Shown piece after piece: positions 24,901 to 39,900 of a DNA stretch of 64,000 bases. Where the stretch lies: assembly GCA_036937835.1 (NCBI GenBank), contig CM072878.1, positions 16,943,501 to 17,007,500 on the forward strand, read 5' to 3'. The notes beneath the pieces are model-generated. The model worked only from the letters and a program-made list of their open reading frames with translations, had not been told where the DNA came from and made no database searches. A program made the position numbers and the translations under genes. Position 1 is the stretch's first letter; the number at the start of each line of letters is the position of its first letter. The stretch is from Pampus argenteus. Taxonomy: Eukaryota > Chordata > Actinopteri > Scombriformes > Stromateidae.

Positions 24901-26825
24901 AATTTAGAGATACCCGTTTCTCCTGTTGCCATAGCTTTGCAGTTGCTATTCGGTGGCTAACAGGAGGCGTTTCGAAACACATCTACTGGCTCAAGGTTTC
25001 AGTTCTTTATTAAATTTACAGTAACTGCGTGTCAGGATATGTGCAGGAGAAATATACCACAATCCAACATGCAGAAATGTGATTACAGTAGGAATCTGAA
25101 TGTAGATATTCTCAGTAATTCTTATGAAGCTTCAGTAAAAAGTTTCACCTGTTACAAAGAGATATGAAACACACACACACACACACACACAGACTCATAC
25201 TTCCTGACTAACAGAGGATCAGAGATGATGTGAGGAGAAGCTGGATTTTCTGGATGACATTTTAAACTGTCAGGGCTGACGTGCTGCGAGGTTTCAGCTC
25301 CGGGTGGAAACAACAGAGGGCAGCACAGCTTCAGACAGCTGAACTGAAGGGACTCAGTCTGAGATCCGCCCCCACCGTCCACCACATTTTGTAAAAAAAA
25401 AAATTCTTTCTCATTTCATCTCACTCCTGTATTTCTTTCCTTTCGCCTCTGCCTTTTTTCAATCCAACCGTCCTTTGTCATCACCGCCCCCCCTTTTTCA
25501 CCTTCTTTCGTCCATCTCCTGCCTCTGTCGTTCTGTTCTTCACTCTTGTGCATACTAGAGCACGATATAAAAGGCAGAAAACATTCCCAATCTGGGATGA
25601 GGAATCTGCCTGTTTACAGCTCGACCCAGAAATAGCCGGGCTGTGGGTTTAACAAAGGCCGTCATTAAAATGGGCAGCAATAGAGTGAGCTCTGAGATGG
25701 GCCAGCAGAGGGGAGCAACATACTGCCTACCGCTGTACTGTTTATCATATATAAAGCACAACATTCAGAGGTTACAGGATGAAAGACAGGTGAAGAAAAA
25801 AGAGAGAGAGAAAGTAGTAGATGAGATAGATGCAGAGCTAAAAAAAAAAAGAGACTAAAAATCACTTAACGCTTTTAGAGAAGTTGAAGTATCTTTTAAA
25901 ATGTTTCATAACTCTTTGGAAGCTTCTCAAATATGACTAAATAATGTAAAAAAATAAATAAGTTAACAAGACTAAATGAATGAATCTGATGAAGTATTCA
26001 ATGCCAACTTTACAGTAATTAACCTGACAGTTCTTTATGCACGATGTTACAGAGAAACTGAGAGACGAAAAGAATAAGGATTAAGAGGCAGAGAGAAAAC
26101 TCTGGTGTCTGTAAGACATGACGGAGGGGACGAGAAGGACAGAGGCCAGCATAGGACGTCTTGGTCCTGGTCTGTTGTGTCCCGGGCTCCAGCTTGTAAA
26201 GACAGTAATAGACTGAACCCCCACACAGACACACAAACCCCTTCATCTTCCACAACAGCACAATAGCAGCATTGAGGGCGGGAGCTGAGTGTATGGGCCC
26301 CTACTGTTCCCCACAAAAACCTCCTCGGTAATTTACAGCTTAGACTCATGCTGAAAGACTCTAAGTGGGTTCAGAGTGAAATACTGGATCTGCCTCTTCC
26401 TGGTTTATGCACATTATAAGAGATTTAAAAAAAATAGAAAATACTAAATACTAAAAGTAAAAACTAATTTTCGATATCTCCATATAAAACGTCATAAAAA
26501 AAACGTTTCAGCTGTCAAGACACAGCCCGCCTTTGTGCTCCTCTGCGCTCTACCTCACCAGGAATCCATGTTTTGCAGACAAAAACAACGACAAACGGTT
26601 TAAGAGGCTTAAATTGCATTTTCCTAAACAAGCCCAGATCATATCAGCATCTCTGTCAGAGCGATAAAGACATGAAGAGAGAAGGAGATGACAAAAGCCA
26701 GTCCTCGTCTACGGGGAGAGAAACTAGTTTCAGTTTATGGCCATTAAACGTGTCCCGGCATGCAGCTTTGACTGCCTGGTTTCATGTAATTCAGGTGAAG
26801 GTACGAGGCAAGAATGTGCTCTGAC

Positions 26826-26896
<71 letters not shown>

Positions 26897-29800
26897 CAGA
26901 GAGAAGCCTGCCGGTTTGCTGATCCACTGGATTTTCTCTCTGTAAATGACTTTCTGTGGCCGAGCGTGGCTTGGCTCAAATATCGATGGCCAAAGCGTCC
27001 AACCAAGTCAGCTGATTTGAATCTCGCTGGTATAATGGTAAGCAGAGGCAGTTTTTTCTCAGGATGTGAGAGTTTGATGGAGGCACGGCTCGTTCGACTG
27101 ACTAACTTTGTTCGCCTATGGTTTGACTTAATGGCTGCTGTCCACGTCAAGTTATGCAAGCAAAGCTGAACCCTGCAGAGCCCCCCTCTCTCTTTGAGCC
27201 TCGTCAGAGCGAGGAGCAAGTCGCGACATGATCAAACAACTTCATATCGATGCAGAACTGCACATCATGCATGCACAGAAGTGATGATGACAGTTTATCA
27301 GTGCATTGCCATCATCTTGGTCTGTGACAAAAAGAGAACAGTCTGTCTGGCGAGCATGCCAAATCTATTTATACAATGGATTTCCAGTTATGTGGAACAC
27401 ATAACGTCTTTATCAAATATTTCAACAAACCATTTTTATGATACTGACTGACTGATAAACTGACTCCATTCAGCTTTTTAAAAAAATTGATAATAAATGT
27501 TAAAAGATAAAAAAAAACATTCAAGACTAATTTCCTCTGCACGGTAAGGGTTAGCACAGTGACCTTAAAAAACCGAGGCCATGCAGATGGATTAATAAAT
27601 ACCCATTAGATATGATTCAATCAAAATACTAGTACTGTCTGTAAGACTGTGGGAAGTGCCAGCAGCACTAACACAAACATTCACAGACAAACACACACAC
27701 ACACACACACATCAGCATAATAGAAACTCTATCTGAGAAGAGCCTTGAGCCTGAATGAACAGACAAGAAGGAAATTAAGGAAACGCGCACACATTCCCCA
27801 AACTCATAATTTTGTCTGAATTATAGCCTTGAATTTCCTCTCAGTTAAGCTTTCACTAACATCCAATAAACACTCGATGTGGATTACATTTTAGAATGAA
27901 AGCGATGAAATCTTAAGGTCAGTCAGCGGTAAGGTGCTCATACGATCCCTGCTTACCTATGAAGGGGATGGAGGCCAGGGAGTCATCCTCTATGGGGAGG
28001 GGGGCGAGGTTGCCGTTTGGTTTACGTCGGACTTTGTCTCCTGTGGAGCCCGGGGCGGGTGCTGAGTCCGGGGGATCTGGGGAAAACAATGAGGGTTCTA
28101 GCCCGTCCATGGGCAGCGCATAGTGGGGATGGCGCATGCCATGGGCGTTCCTTCGCCCGGTGGGAGGTTTCTGACGCATTACCACTTCCTGGGTCTGTGC
28201 CGCCACTTCTGCCTGGCCCTCCACTGACCCCCGTTCTCTCTCGTGGTTCGTAGGCCTGTACGCTCTGTCCTGGGATTCGGGTGTGGTGGAGGCCACCGGG
28301 GATGCGGTTGAGGCGGTGATAGGTGCCGCGGTGCCCTCTGGCGGGCTGGTTTTAGGCGCTGGGTTCCAGTTCAAGTGGGGGCCTGAATACGAAGGGTCCC
28401 TGAAAGAGTGGGCTTGCTGCATGATCCGGCCTGTCTTACGGTAAAAAGAGGGGCTGTAGCTGCGGTAGCCCACCGGCTGGTCGTCCATGCTTTGACCAGG
28501 AGGAAGCCGCCTGTTCTGAGAGGTTGCCGGCTGGGGCGGGGAATGGGCCTGAGTCTGGGGGTAGTGTTTAGAGTGTGACTGTGGCTGTCGGGACATTGGA
28601 GGAGCTTGTGAAGCACCGTAATGGCTCCCCTGCCTTGGGTACGCGTCAGTCCTTGGTGGTGGCTTGGGAGCCTGCTGGTGCCATGCGGGCCTCTCAAACT
28701 GAGGCGACACCAGTCCAGCTGCTGCTCCATCCAGCATTTCTAATGAGCGGCCATGCCGATCATACTGGGCCAGCAGGTTCTCAGAGCGAGTTCGGGTATA
28801 GTTAGAGGCAGGATGGCCTCTACCTGGGCCGCCCTCCCAGTCTCCATATGACCAGTAGGGCTCTCCTTGGGGCCCTGGTCCTGATTGCTGTAGTAACAGC
28901 AAGGTGTCCTGGGAGGCACTGTGTGGCCAGCCACCTGTCCGCTGCTGCTGCTGCCTCCTTGTCTCACTGAGCCGGTCCTGAGAGTAGCTGCGATGGCGGG
29001 TCTGCATGCTGCGTCCTGAGCGCTCAGGCACCTGGCTGTAGTACCATTCAGACAGGGCCTGCTGGCAGCGCTCACTGCGTCCATGGCTGAGGTGGGGAAG
29101 AGGGGGACTGCTCCAGGCCGAGCTGGACTTGCGTGGCTGGGCCTGCGAGGAGTTGGCAGCGTGGTGGTTGGGGTAGTGGACTTGCAGCGGGCTGGACAAA
29201 GGGCCTCCTGACGAGGAAGAGGAAGAGTAGGAGCGTCCCCTGGTCTGGCCCTGAGGCTGCTGGCTGGTCATACCGTACTGGATCTCCTCTGTGCGATGAG
29301 CTGGGCTGCTGTGACCCACACCACCTGGCTCTCCTGCTCTCCCCTCCTGCCAGCTGGCAGGGCTGCCCACTGCTGAGCGGTTGTCCAAGGGTGAAGAGGG
29401 ACTCGAAGAACCTGCCCAGCGACTCCAGTTATCCAGCTGGTTCTGTCCCATGGGGGCAGATGGAGGGGCTCCAGCAGGGGACGTAGTCTTGGTGCGAGAG
29501 TAACAGAGGGGAGGTGGTGGCGGGAGGTTCTCAGCTCCCCCTGAGAAGGGTTCGTTGCCCGTCAGGTAGGCATCCTGGGAATACGCCTGGGAGAGGAGGG
29601 AAAATGGGAAGACAGGTGAGACATGACATGAAAGGAAAGCTTGAACAGGTGAGCGTGGAGCATGGGAGTGCAGACTTCAAATCAAAATATGCTCATACTG
29701 TAAACAAGTTTGACAACAACACAGACCACAGCCGTTCCTCTATAAGATTCAGCTTCACGCTGGATACAACACACAACAATTCCTAAAGTAGAACGGCCGA

Positions 29801-31310
29801 TCAGCTCAACCACTTTGCCGCAGGGCTTCAGCTCTCAACACAAACACATGCCAATTTGCATGAACTGCCTTCAGCAAACGCCAGAAACTGCACAGTAGCC
29901 AGCTGCAAATACACATGTCCCTACCAATGTTGTGTACACACATACAGGAAACACTCTGTGCTGCTTTGAGAATATCAATTATAATAACGCTGTCACATTA
30001 CTTTGACTCAACTTTATAACACCGGAAGAAGAATTCTCGCTAACAATCCTTTTTTGCCAAGCAAAGCTCAGATAGTTTGACGAGTTTTTCAAAATTTACC
30101 TAATCGATCTGGGCCGTCCCACCAGAATCCAAAATCCTTTTCCTCAGCCTGCGTGTTACACTTATAGTCACCACAAACAGACACAGAGGAGGAAGAGCAG
30201 AGGACAAGACAGGAGACGTATCCTCACCAGCTCTCCTGCCGCTAAAACCTGTTCGTCTAATCTTACACCTTCCTCCTTTTCAGGTATGTTCAATCTCTTG
30301 TGTTTCTTTCTATGACTTTTTTCATGGGTTTTCTATGTGTTGATCCTCTTGTTTTCTCCTCTCTCGGATCCTTCCAAAGTTCCTCTCTCCTCCCTCTCAT
30401 TCTCTGTTTTACTCCACCCTGTGGGAGTGTGGAAGGAGGCGCAGCACTGGTGATGTCATAGGAATGCAGCAGATACAGGCGTAGCAGTGAGGGGAGGAGT
30501 ATTAGGACAGAGAAGTGGGTTTGTAGTGCTAAGACATGCGATTTATATGAATTCAGAACGTTGTTTCAGGCTCTTTTTGCAGCAGTGCTGATATTTTTGC
30601 ATGTGTGAAAAGGATCATTTGAATATGGTGATTTGGTTTTTGTATGTTGACATGTTGCTCCATGTTAATGGGAGAGGTGAGGGATGATGCATGTCTGATC
30701 ATGTGAGCGAACATGGAGCAACCTGTGGAGCGACAAAAATGTGTTGTACAATATGTGGGTGTGTGTATACACAAAATGAGCACAGAGCTGCTTTTAAAAA
30801 AAAAAACAAAAAAAAAAAACGGCTTTTAATGAATGCGTGTTGTAATCTAAACACATAGCAGAGAGCCTCTGAGTCAATCTCTACATTCCTTAACAATGAC
30901 GGGGTGAATCATAGTTGAACTTTGCATACAGAAAATACAATTTCCTGCAGTGTCCTTAAGTAATGCACGCAATTCATGAGTGGTTTTTGTTGTTGTTGTT
31001 GTTTTTTTGGGGGGGGGATAAAGTGTGTAAAAAAATCCCATACTCACACTTACCAACTGAAGCACATCTTCATCTTTTGGCATAATGGAAAGCTCCAGTA
31101 CACTCTCACTGTAAAGCATAGAGGGGGAAGAAGAAGAAGAAGAAGAAGAAGAAGAAGAAGAAGAAGAAGAAGAAGAAGAAGAAGAAGAAGAAGAAGAAGA
31201 AGAAGAAGAAGAAGAAGAAGAAGAAGAAGAAGAAGAAGAAGAAGAAGAAGAAGAAGAAGAAGAAGAAGAAGAAGAAGAAGAAGAAGAAGAAGAAGAAGAA
31301 GAAGAAGAAG

Positions 31311-31342
<32 letters not shown>

Positions 31343-33855
31343 GGGAGGACAAGAAGAATGAAAAGCAGATTAGCAAAGGAGACAAATGCTCCATTCCACT
31401 ACGAGGTAACAAGTTCACATCTAAAATCCATCCCTATTGCTTGATATAAAATGTGCATGTGAGACAGAAAATATTCATATTCATCATTAAATCCTTTAAC
31501 TCATTTATAGAAGCAGGGTTACCTTCAGCTTCAGTCCTGCCAGAGTGTACAATAGAATAACGTATTTTCTGGACTATAGAGCACACCTAAATATGTGCGT
31601 GCGCGCACACACACACACACACACTGTGGGCTGAAGAAAAATTTATAGAAAAGCCGCACCTCATTATAAGCCATATGGTTCAAAGTATGGGAAAAAAGTA
31701 GCGGCTTATAGTCCGGAAAATACGGTAGATGTTATTTGATGAAGTGGATTAAACATCATTATAAAATGTATTATTTAAATTTACTGCAGACTCCTGTTTT
31801 ATGCCACAGTAATTGGTATCGATAGAGAAAAAGCTGAATCAGTGCATCTTTAACAGGTCAGCTTTTCTGTAGTTGACCTCTGACCTCACTGAGGATTTTG
31901 GTAACAACTAAAGAGAGTCAATATAAATAAAAATGATTATTATAATTCAAGAATCTAACCCAAAAACCTGCATTATCACGAAAAGGTGAAGCTAAACTTT
32001 CAAACATGCGTCCTTTGTAAGCACCTAATTCCTCCTCTCGAGCATCAAAGTACCCGGCTTTGTGACCATGTAGAGTACAGTTGCTGCAGGCAACTCTTTT
32101 TTTTTTTTTACGGTGAGAATTTAGAGAAAAAGCAAACACACTGTTCAGTAAATCAACACACCAAAGGCTCAACGTGCTGACAGGCAGGAGGTCTTACCTG
32201 TTTTGAATGAGGGCGATCACCTGGGAGTACGTCTTTCCTAAAACACTCTCTCCGTTCACTTTCACCAACCGATCCCCTGACGAAAACAAACAGTATACAT
32301 TATATTATATATCCAGAAACATAGGACAACATGCTGGACCATGTGTCAATCTCTGACCTCTGTTAAGAAGCAGCTATCAAAGCAAGAAATCAAGAAAATC
32401 AAGAGAAAAAATGGAATTCGTAATTTACCTTCGACATGGCTAAAAAAATATGAATATGTCTTGTTATTTCATCAAATCAAACTATCCACACTTTAGTGTT
32501 TAATAACTACGTGTTCAAGGTTTGTATGCATTCCCACTGAAACACAAAGTGTTCAGAGTGTGTGTGTGTGTGTGTTGTTGTTTTTTTTTTTTTTGCATTA
32601 TGTTTGTGCTGCCGTGTGAATTTCTGGATGTGACAGTTCGCGTTAAACAGTACTGGTTTGGTTTGTCTGGCCTGCTGAGAGAAGACACGGCAAGACAAAA
32701 CAGGAAAACCTCAATAGGTCACATTCAGATGCACTTCAGAATTTAAGTTGCTATATTAGCATCTGTATATATCATAAACAGAGATAATGAAAAACAACCT
32801 CCCTCCCTGCATGTTTCGTATCACTTTGCATCTGCTCGTGTCTGCAGCATCATGTGATCAACGCTCTCCCCCGAGAGATTTCCAATGCAAATCAGGATGT
32901 TCATGTTCCTGCACTACATGTTCTCTTTACCTGTACACAAGCCCGCCTGGTGGGCTGGACCTTTTTCTCTCACATTCTTGACAAATATGGTGTCCATCGG
33001 CTCCAGTCGACCTTTCTGATACCCTGGAAGACAAAAGGCAACACATGCACGTTTTCTTTTTTTAGAAACAAATCTTTAAGTTGCTCCTTGTGTTTAAAGA
33101 TTAGATGTTTTCACTGAGTTGTCGAGTGTGTGTGTGATTTTCTTGGTGAATGAATATGTGTGTCAGGGCAAACCAACATATTAATATTCATCGTTTTAGT
33201 TTTGGATGCAGGTGTGCATAGTATCCAGTAGGGGGCACATAGAGGCTACAGAGCAGAGGTACAAGGCTCCATTACATCATTACATCATCCAACTGTGCGT
33301 GCTTTTAATGACAGAAAAACAGACTTAAGATAAATACAACGTACCTTTACCGTTACCGTTTTCCTCATCCTAAAAAATGAAAGAAAGAGAGAAATTTACT
33401 GCACAAAATTCAGGCTAAAACAGTCCACGGATTTATTACAGAATGCTGATTCAGGTTTATCTCATGTAGGACACGCATCACCCCACATCAGGTGTGTAAA
33501 AGGTTACGTAGGAGTGTTGGTGGTGGATGGTGTGTTGGGTGGGGATCATTTGCAGATCACGGTTTGTGCTCTTATGTTTTTTTTTTAAACTGCAGTGATA
33601 GACTGAAGTCTGTATAAGATTCCTCAAATGCCAGAGACTTCACTGGCAGCTCGAGCCAAACCTCCTGAGACAGACCTGTTTGTTTTTTATGAGCTTTAAT
33701 GTTGGAGTGCAGCCCTAAAACAGAGACAGAGTTTCAGGTTAGACAGTCTGCAGGTTCTAATGAAGTCATGTGTCACGCAGCGAAACAAACACACCCAGCT
33801 GTCTGCAGTAAGGATGGCGATGGTGAGATTTGATAGCTGCAGTTTGTCTGATCAC

Positions 33856-33914
<59 letters not shown>

Positions 33915-36900
33915 CATGTGTACTAAGCTGAGTGGACACTTTGGGGTTAGGGGCACTGTGAGCTGACTGCTGCCTGGCTTTATGCTGCGCTGAGTGGGCT
34001 CATTCCTGGCTCTGCAGACAATGGTGGAGGGTTTAGAGGCAGAGAAAGGATAGCTGCCGACCCCAGAATAGAGCTCTGAGCTGGGGACACTCAACAGCGG
34101 ACCAGCCCCGGTCTGATCACATCCGGGACCAAGGAGGAGACAGTAGTGGTGACAAGATATCTGCATATACCTGTGCAATCTACAGCAGCTAATACCCCTG
34201 CTATAAACCCAAACATAGTCAATTTACTATAATGTAAGACCAAAAGAAGCAGCAAATACTCACATTTAAGGAACCATTTGGTATTTTTTGCTTTAAACAT
34301 TACTTACTGATTATAAAAAAATAGCTGCCAATTAATTTCCTTTTAATCAATGAATCAGCTAATATTTGCAGCTCTAATCAATATATTCCATCCATATGCA
34401 TTCCCATTTCAGTAGAACTGCATGTGTAATGTGTGCCTTCTCTCTCTCTATCATCTTTGCTTTAGATTGTATGATTAAAGACACTATCAGGACCTGCAGG
34501 ACAATGAGTTCCCAACTCAGTCATGCACCCAGCAGGCCTCTGATAATTGGACACTATTAAGGTTATTTGGGAGATTTCCACAAATCTTCAGATAAGAACA
34601 GGCAGCTCTGTGGCTCCGATTGTCCCAAAACACCATGTGACCCTCGAGGCAGAGGAGACAAGGACAGAACCAGGGCCAAAGGCCAGCAGTGGGCTTATTG
34701 TTTGGGGCCGGCCTGGTACGGCCTGGCTGCCAGCGAGTGGTACCAGGCTAAGACAACAGATCTCATTGAATCTGTGTTCTTATCTGCAGCTGCTGGATGT
34801 TGGGGGCGGTCGAATATTAATAATAGAGTCCTTGTTTCAGCTGGCTCATCCCACCCCGACCGCTATATGCCTCAATTTCACATCTGGAGACGTTTGCCCC
34901 ACACCTCAAACAAGCTAAATAACCACTCACTCATGCAGAGGCTCATTCTAAAAAACACCAGAACAATCTTGAATTCACCAAGACTGAAAACAAGGATCAA
35001 GATGTGAAAAACAATCAGGAGTCGTAACAGTTTTCAAACCGGTTCGCCTGGTGGGATGCAGGCTGCGTGTTACGTGCACTACTTTCCAAATAATAAATCA
35101 TGTTGTCGTCGCCAGACTTAATTTCAACACCAACATTTGTTGCACCCTCTACTACTAACCCCTTTAGGAAACTTGCGTGGCTTTAGCTAGGCTTATTTTG
35201 TCTGCGTTTAGTTTTGTTCAGCTCAACCTCATCGACACTCTGCTGCGAGTTAAACGGAAGACTTTCTAAAAAAAAACTTTTAAATGCCAGATAGGATGAA
35301 ATAGAGACCATGTGTGCTATAAAAATCAATATGGGAGGTAAAGAAAGGACTTAATGACACTTAACACTAGATGTGTCTATAAAACGGTATATATTTAACA
35401 TAATTTAACACCTTTCAACCTCTATTTAAGACATTCTTGAAAGTTTGGAGGACCTGTAAACACCTGTAAGTCTCACCTTGAGGTTGGTGTGCAGGGCGGA
35501 CTCTGGAGGGTAAACGATGAAATGGCGCAGCGTGAAACCGAAACCCTGGGAATTCTTATGGAGAAGCAGCGTCCGGGGACCCTTCCAGCCCATGCCGCAT
35601 CCCTCCCTTCCTGGCCTGGCCGCCATCGGCGGCCGAGGATTGTCACCGGCTGAGGAGAGACCATCCCTCCGCCCCTTAGCCTGTGGACATACAGACAGAG
35701 AGATTTAGTCTGGTCAGTTTTTTTATTATATTTTGGATTTTATTTGATAAAAAGTCAGATGAGGATAAAGGATCATTTACAAATTTGTGATTTGGAGTAT
35801 GTGATTCCCATAACAATTATGGGATGACTAATCTACATAAATGTGCACAGTTATCAGCCGTGCACGTGTGTATTTTTAGCTTTAACCTTGTAAAAATTAA
35901 ATGGAGGAATTATATAAACCTAATTATCATTTCATTCCAGTTTTTCATCAAATCCTAACGAGAATGTGCTACATGCTGTATTCCTATAATTAGCTAATTA
36001 CAGTTTTCCCGATGCAACACACATTAAGGTTTCCCTGGAGATGTACAAGGCGACTCTCCACTCCAGACTCCAGATGAGGAGACCAGTGACATCAACCCTC
36101 GACTGCTGGATATGACATTAGCAGCTTCCTCACTAAGTCCTGAATGGAGCTCAGAGTCAGGTCAGCCCTACGTGCCACCCAGCAGCCTCAGAACAATGGT
36201 CCATAAACACATCTGGGGGGCCCACGTCTAGACAGGGTCACAGAGGCACTTGGGTTTGCTGACCTTGGTCTTATCACAAGGAGAGAAGGTCCAAGGGGAG
36301 CATGAACTCAGAGAGTGGAGAATAAAAGGCAGATTTTCACCCGCTCTCTAAATATCTCATTCCTGGTGCTGAGTAAACAAGCTCAGCTAACTCAGCTGAC
36401 AGACACACGTGAAAACTATCACCCTCTTGCAGCCTCGGCAACCCACATCTGTCAGTCAAACACAATCACCTGACCAAACAGGCGGGAGCGAAGAGGAGAG
36501 AGGAGAGAGGAGGAGGAGGGAGGAGGGAGGAATCGTCCTGTCAGGCTGCTGTGGGTTATTATCAACATAATCATCCATATGTCATTCCAACCCAGTCACT
36601 CAATCACTGTGGTGCTGCGTGCTAACACTTTAGCATTCACGATTTGTCTAAAGCTGTAACAGCAGCAGTTCTTTACATAATAATGATTGACAGATTAACA
36701 GAGTATGCAGTATGCATATTAGATGTAGCGTGAGTGTTTTTGATGAGGACTACTGTCGAGCAATGATAAGCATGCTAGAAATGGACACGTGTATTAAAAA
36801 CATCATTTGCATTTTGCAGGTGCAGCTTGATTGACTGTCTATCTGTGCTCATCCAGTATAATTTCCTTGTCAAACAAAAATGGCGCTAAGCACCGTGACA

Positions 36901-39900
36901 ACTGACAGAAGAGTACACTACGCGGATCAGTGTAACGTCACCGTATGTTTATCATGGGATCGGTAATTACTGAAGATGTTCCCAGGATGAATGATAAGTA
37001 AACCGCAGCGATAACAGCTTCTGGTTGATTTTATTTCATCACGTTAATCCTTTTTAATATTGTAGGTTTAAGGCTCACGAAGCCTTTCCAGAGAAACCAA
37101 CGGCTTTGTATTATCAAAATCAAGTTGCAGCAAGATAACTGGCTGAATATGAGCATCGCTGAACAATGTTTGAAATACTAAAAAATTAATAAACTGTTCA
37201 GTCCACGAGGATTTTTCTTACCTGAATAATTGAACCAAAATAAGACATTTAAGTTCTTAAAATTTGGTGGTCTACTCTCTGTGTGAGTATGTGTGTGTGT
37301 GTGTGTGTGTGTGTGTTTGTGTGTTTTATGTCAGAGGTGAACATGTCTAAACTACCCCCCCCCCCCCTCCCCAAAATGCACACCCCACGACTCACTTCCT
37401 GTTCCCCTCTACACACAAACACTCCCTGATACATGGCAGACACATATGACCCCCTCACCCCCACCTCAACAACCCCCCTCTGCCACAAATGCACACAGAC
37501 ACACACAAACGTGGCCACACAACAGCAGGAAGTGGTGGGTTTGAGGCAGGAAGTAGGGTAGCGCTCCTATAAATAAGTGCTCTTACTTTCCAGCATGGAG
37601 GCACCTCCACTCCTTCGCTCCTCTTTCTCCTTCCTTCCATTCTCCTTCACTCATCTCTCCTCCCTTCCACCTTCCTCTTCCTCTCTCACCACATGTATTC
37701 GTGTACTGGAAATCCGACTTTTACCGCACATTTTCTCTTTCTCTCCTCTGCTTTTACGTCCATCCAAGAAAAAAAAAAAAAAAAAAGAGACCAGAGAGTT
37801 TACAGATATATGTTGGAGGAAAACTCCCAACATGTATTTCAAATTAAAAGTCCTCCTACATAAATTTTTTGCACGTTGTCAGAAGCGACACAAAGCATAT
37901 TCTAAATCTTAAGTGAAGTGTGTATTTTGCAGATTGAGGTACATAAATCTATGTGACACTCAAAGCCTGATCTATAATCTGGCAGTCTAAATAGTAATTG
38001 TGTTTTCTCAAAGGGGCACATAGTGAGGCGTGAGACCTATTATGTTGCATGAGAGTTTCATAGTATGCGTGAGGAAGGCGGAGGCGTGCTCCGGGTGTCA
38101 AATTAAAATGATAAAGAAAAAAAAAAAAAAAAATGGCCAAGAGTGAAAGAAAAGAAAGAGCAAGAGGGTGAAAAGAAGAAAGAGATGAAGAGTGAATTCC
38201 TCAGAGGGAGCGGTTTGGCTTGGACAAGTTGAAACACACACTGTAACTGGCAGAGGAGGGCAGGGAACGCGAGAGAGAGAGTGAATGAGAGGAGAAGGAT
38301 GAAGAGGACGGAGGAGAAGGGGGAGGAGGAGTATCAGGCCCCAGTGAGGGACAGGCTCCAGCACGCCGGTTTCGACCGCATGGCCCCTCCCAGCGCTGGG
38401 AATACCAAACCCTGTGATTACCCAAAACACACAGGGTCTGACTGGGTCTCTGAGCCAGCACCGTTTCCCACTCAGCTGGTCTGGACTGTGTGGGTTATGT
38501 GTTTCTGCTCGGCCATTTCTGCCGAGTCTACAGCTTCCCTTCATCCCCTGAAGCTAAACAATCTCCTCTCTCGTACCTGTCACCTTCATACGACCAGTTT
38601 GTCTGCTACCAGTTTAGTTTTCACCCAGAAGCAAAATGCTGACATACTCAGGCCTCTCCAGGCAGTGGGACAATCACTTTAACCAACAAGGCACTTGGAA
38701 AATGTTTTCTGTGGTTTTCAGTCTAAACTTGACTTCCTCTAGAGGCTTAAGGCACAGACATGGGAAACCTCGCTCCTGTTATGCTGAGAAAAGAAGACAT
38801 TTGGTATTTCCTACACTCATACTGGGAATTTCTCCTTTTTACACTATTTTTGGCTATTCAGCCAATCACAGGAGCAAATTAACTCTTTAATTTTGCCCTT
38901 CAGACAATATGAAACCCTGAGGGATGCCATTACTACCTAGACGTGACGTAATTCAAACACACACACACACAAAAAAACAAAAAAAAACAAACAATTGCTT
39001 TTGAATATGTAGAACAGCTTGTAATGCACCAGCTTCCTGTGTTTAGTGGGTGAAGCGGTGCACACATACATGTGTTTATAACCCACTCACAGCAGCAGCA
39101 AGCTCTTCCCCGTGTGATTTTTCCTCTACTGATTTCAATTAGACACATGTCATTAAGATGAGGAGGATTAAGATTAATTAAAAAGATTTCTTTCAGTGGT
39201 CCAAGGAGAGCAGAAGATGTCCTTGAAACAGGATTTCAAATCTTGAACATCTTTCAGCTGAAATGTTGGAGAAATTTATCCCGTTAATGTTAAATGTTAA
39301 AAATAAACAGTTTCATTGCTAATCTTCTGATAAATCCTGTGAAAATGGATTTTCTGTTTGTAAGAGGCTTTTCTAGGACATGATGATATTCACGCTCGGG
39401 TCATAATTGTCAATAACGACGTACGTGTTTATTAGCACACACTCCTCTCCTCTCCTCTGCTGCATCCAGAGGTAAAGCAGCACGGAGGAATGCAGCGGCT
39501 GTCAGGAGCCGGGCTCCTGCTAAACCCGAGCAGGCCAGAACAATAATGCTCTTTTAAACAGCTGAGAGCTGCAACCTGTTTGAAAAGTGGAGCTTTACGG
39601 ACGTTACAAATGCTGACGAGCCTTTAATCCTGATAGCCGCTGTCTGCGCCCAGCAGCCCTGAGCTGGGCTGCCAAGAGGCAACGGGGGAGAGGGACGCTG
39701 AAAAGTCAAGCCTGGTAATTCCCGGACTCACCGCCCACACGGAGGGGCTCGCTGCACCACCTCTGCAAATCTAAATCCATCCTATGTCTTATAAAAGAGA
39801 TGCATGACTTGTCTGAATATCCTGCTGTGCTTTTTAAAACCAAAAAAACACAAGCGAGGATTCAACATAAAGATGCACAAGTTCAGATGCTGTACATATT

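Larger units (their letters stand above)
31109..32197 (-). other. arhgap23 intron 5
   Basis: About 1.1 kb dominated by the GAA/TTC tract (31127-31340) and a palindromic element with terminal inverted repeats (about 31559-31726). Confidence 0.8.

Noticed and set aside
26791..27219. 142-codon minus-strand ORF with Ser-Leu repeats
   Set aside because: It reads through a (GA)n/(CT)n microsatellite.
30976..31449. 157-residue ORF with a poly-Arg run, and its minus-strand poly-Leu counterpart at 31050-31418
   Set aside because: Both are read through the GAA/TTC microsatellite and have no protein-like flanks.
38098..38682. Overlapping open frames on both strands near 38.1-38.7 kb
   Set aside because: Purine-rich sequence opens several frames at once; none has protein-like pattern or an arhgap23-compatible donor.
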